Assembly (NCBI GenBank): GCA_934202525.1
Contig: CAKPYB010000077.1
Coordinates: 1-5,005 of the forward strand
DNA from: an uncultured Prevotella sp.
GTDB taxonomy: Bacteria > Bacteroidota > Bacteroidia > Bacteroidales > Bacteroidaceae
Direction: 5' to 3'
Length of the DNA stretch: 5,005 nt
Numbering within the stretch: the stretch's first letter is position 1; each line of letters opens with the position of its first letter. Made by a program: the position numbers and the translations under genes. The notes beneath the pieces are model-generated. The model worked only from the letters and a program-made list of their open reading frames with translations, was not told the origin of the DNA and did no database searches. This document shows positions 4,400-5,005 of the stretch, piece after piece.

Positions 4400-5005
4400 T
4401 TAATCCAACTTCAGGCTCTTCTTGATAGCCTCGATCTTATCCATTGCAGCAGCTGTGCAGCGGTTGTAGCAGCCAGCGCACTTGAATGAAGGATCCTTCA
4501 CCTCAATATAGAACTTAATCTTAGGCTCTGTACCTGATGGACGAACACTTACCTTGGTGTTGTCATCGCAGAACCACTGGAGTACATTGCTTGTAGCAGG
4601 CATATCGAGCTTCTCTACGCTGCCGTCAGCATGCTTAACTTCCAGGCTCTGGTAGTCCTTCCAGGTTACCACCTTGCTGCCACCCAACTCCTGTGGAGGG
4701 TTGGCACGGAAGTCTGCCATCATCTGCTTAATCTCGTCAGCACCCGTTTTACCTGGGCGAACTACGTTTACAGTGAACTCCTTACTGAAGCCATACTCTG
4801 CATAGATCTGCATCAGGAGGTCGTAGAGAGTCTTGCCCTGATCCTTAGCCCATGCTGCAATCTCGCAGATGAGGCAGATAGATGCAGGAGCATCCTTATC
4901 ACGTACCTTATCGTATGGCAAGAAACCGAAGCTCTCCTCACCACCACCGATGTACTGCTGCTTGCCCTCAGAGATAGCAATCTCGCGTGCAATCCACTTG
5001 AAACC
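4400..5005 (-). CDS. Phosphoglucomutase/phosphomannomutase family protein (C-terminal part)
   Basis: The frame is open from the window edge to TAA 4400-4402, giving 201 residues of a protein whose family is usually 450-600 long; the start, the active-site phosphoserine loop and the metal-binding DGDxDR loop are outside. Visible are the domain-3 sugar-specificity loop GGGEESFGF (residues 20-28), the following RDKDAP (35-40), and the domain-4 phosphate-binding loop VRPSGTEPK (154-162). Together these identify an alpha-D-phosphohexomutase, which interconverts hexose 1- and 6-phosphates (glucose, possibly mannose) in the cytoplasm for glycogen and envelope sugar synthesis. The GGGEESFG form and the long insert before the C-terminal loop fit the larger PGM group of Bacteroidetes. 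The tail has three cysteines (KCAGCYNRC, 175-183), possibly metal binding. It ends in a strong terminator and is probably not co-transcribed with purF. Confidence 0.88.
   Translation of the reverse strand, partial: GFKWIAREIAISEGKQQYIGGGEESFGFLPYDKVRDKDAPASICLICEIAAWAKDQGKTLYDLLMQIYAEYGFSKEFTVNVVRPGKTGADEIKQMMADFRANPPQELGGSKVVTWKDYQSLEVKHADGSVEKLDMPATSNVLQWFCDDNTKVSVRPSGTEPKIKFYIEVKDPSFKCAGCYNRCTAAAMDKIEAIKKSLKLD

Overview
The window looks like a Bacteroidales chromosome, most likely Prevotellaceae (a Prevotella/Segatella-type genome). Three minus-strand genes are preceded by the Bacteroidetes sigma-factor promoter pattern (a TTG/TTTG box, 19-20 bases, then TAnnTTTG), leaders are A/T-rich without strong Shine-Dalgarno sites, and the conserved genes at the two edges resemble Bacteroidales proteins. 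I ran no database search; family names come from motif recognition.

Layout, left to right. At 1-441 (+) is the C-terminal part of a linear amide C-N hydrolase (choloylglycine hydrolase / C45-like Ntn-hydrolase). It converges on a minus-strand pair of small genes (533-751 and 801-1097) that looks like a toxin-antitoxin or similar two-gene module. At 1292-1384 (-) is a stub of a purF 3' end. At 1453-1896 and 1889-2431 (-) is a tightly overlapping, uncharacterised two-gene operon with its own promoter. At 2752-4191 (-) is an intact purF-like gene whose glutaminase domain has lost its catalytic residues. At 4400-5005 (-) is the C-terminal part of a phosphoglucomutase/phosphomannomutase, followed by a strong terminator.

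The conserved genes are clearly richer in G+C (29/60 at 181-240; 31/60 at 3361-3420) than the two small modules between them (19/60 at 961-1020; 20/60 at 1921-1980). The stretch from about 442 to 2751 therefore reads as an accessory island inserted downstream of the purF-like gene.

The most telling structure is a 93-bp direct repeat of the last 30 codons plus stop of the purF-like gene. One copy is the real gene end (2752-2844); the other is the stub (1292-1384), 88/93 identical with five differences, all transitions. The similarity stops exactly at the stop codon. The two copies bracket the two-gene operon in a 1,460-bp repeat unit. This is what would be left if DNA carrying its own purF 3' end entered at the gene's 3' end and pushed the old end aside. 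A second signature is a pair of near-identical 51-base hairpins (486-536 and 2677-2727), one just after each of two minus-strand stop codons, with a compensatory base-pair change between them. No integrase, transposase, tRNA, rRNA or CRISPR array is visible.
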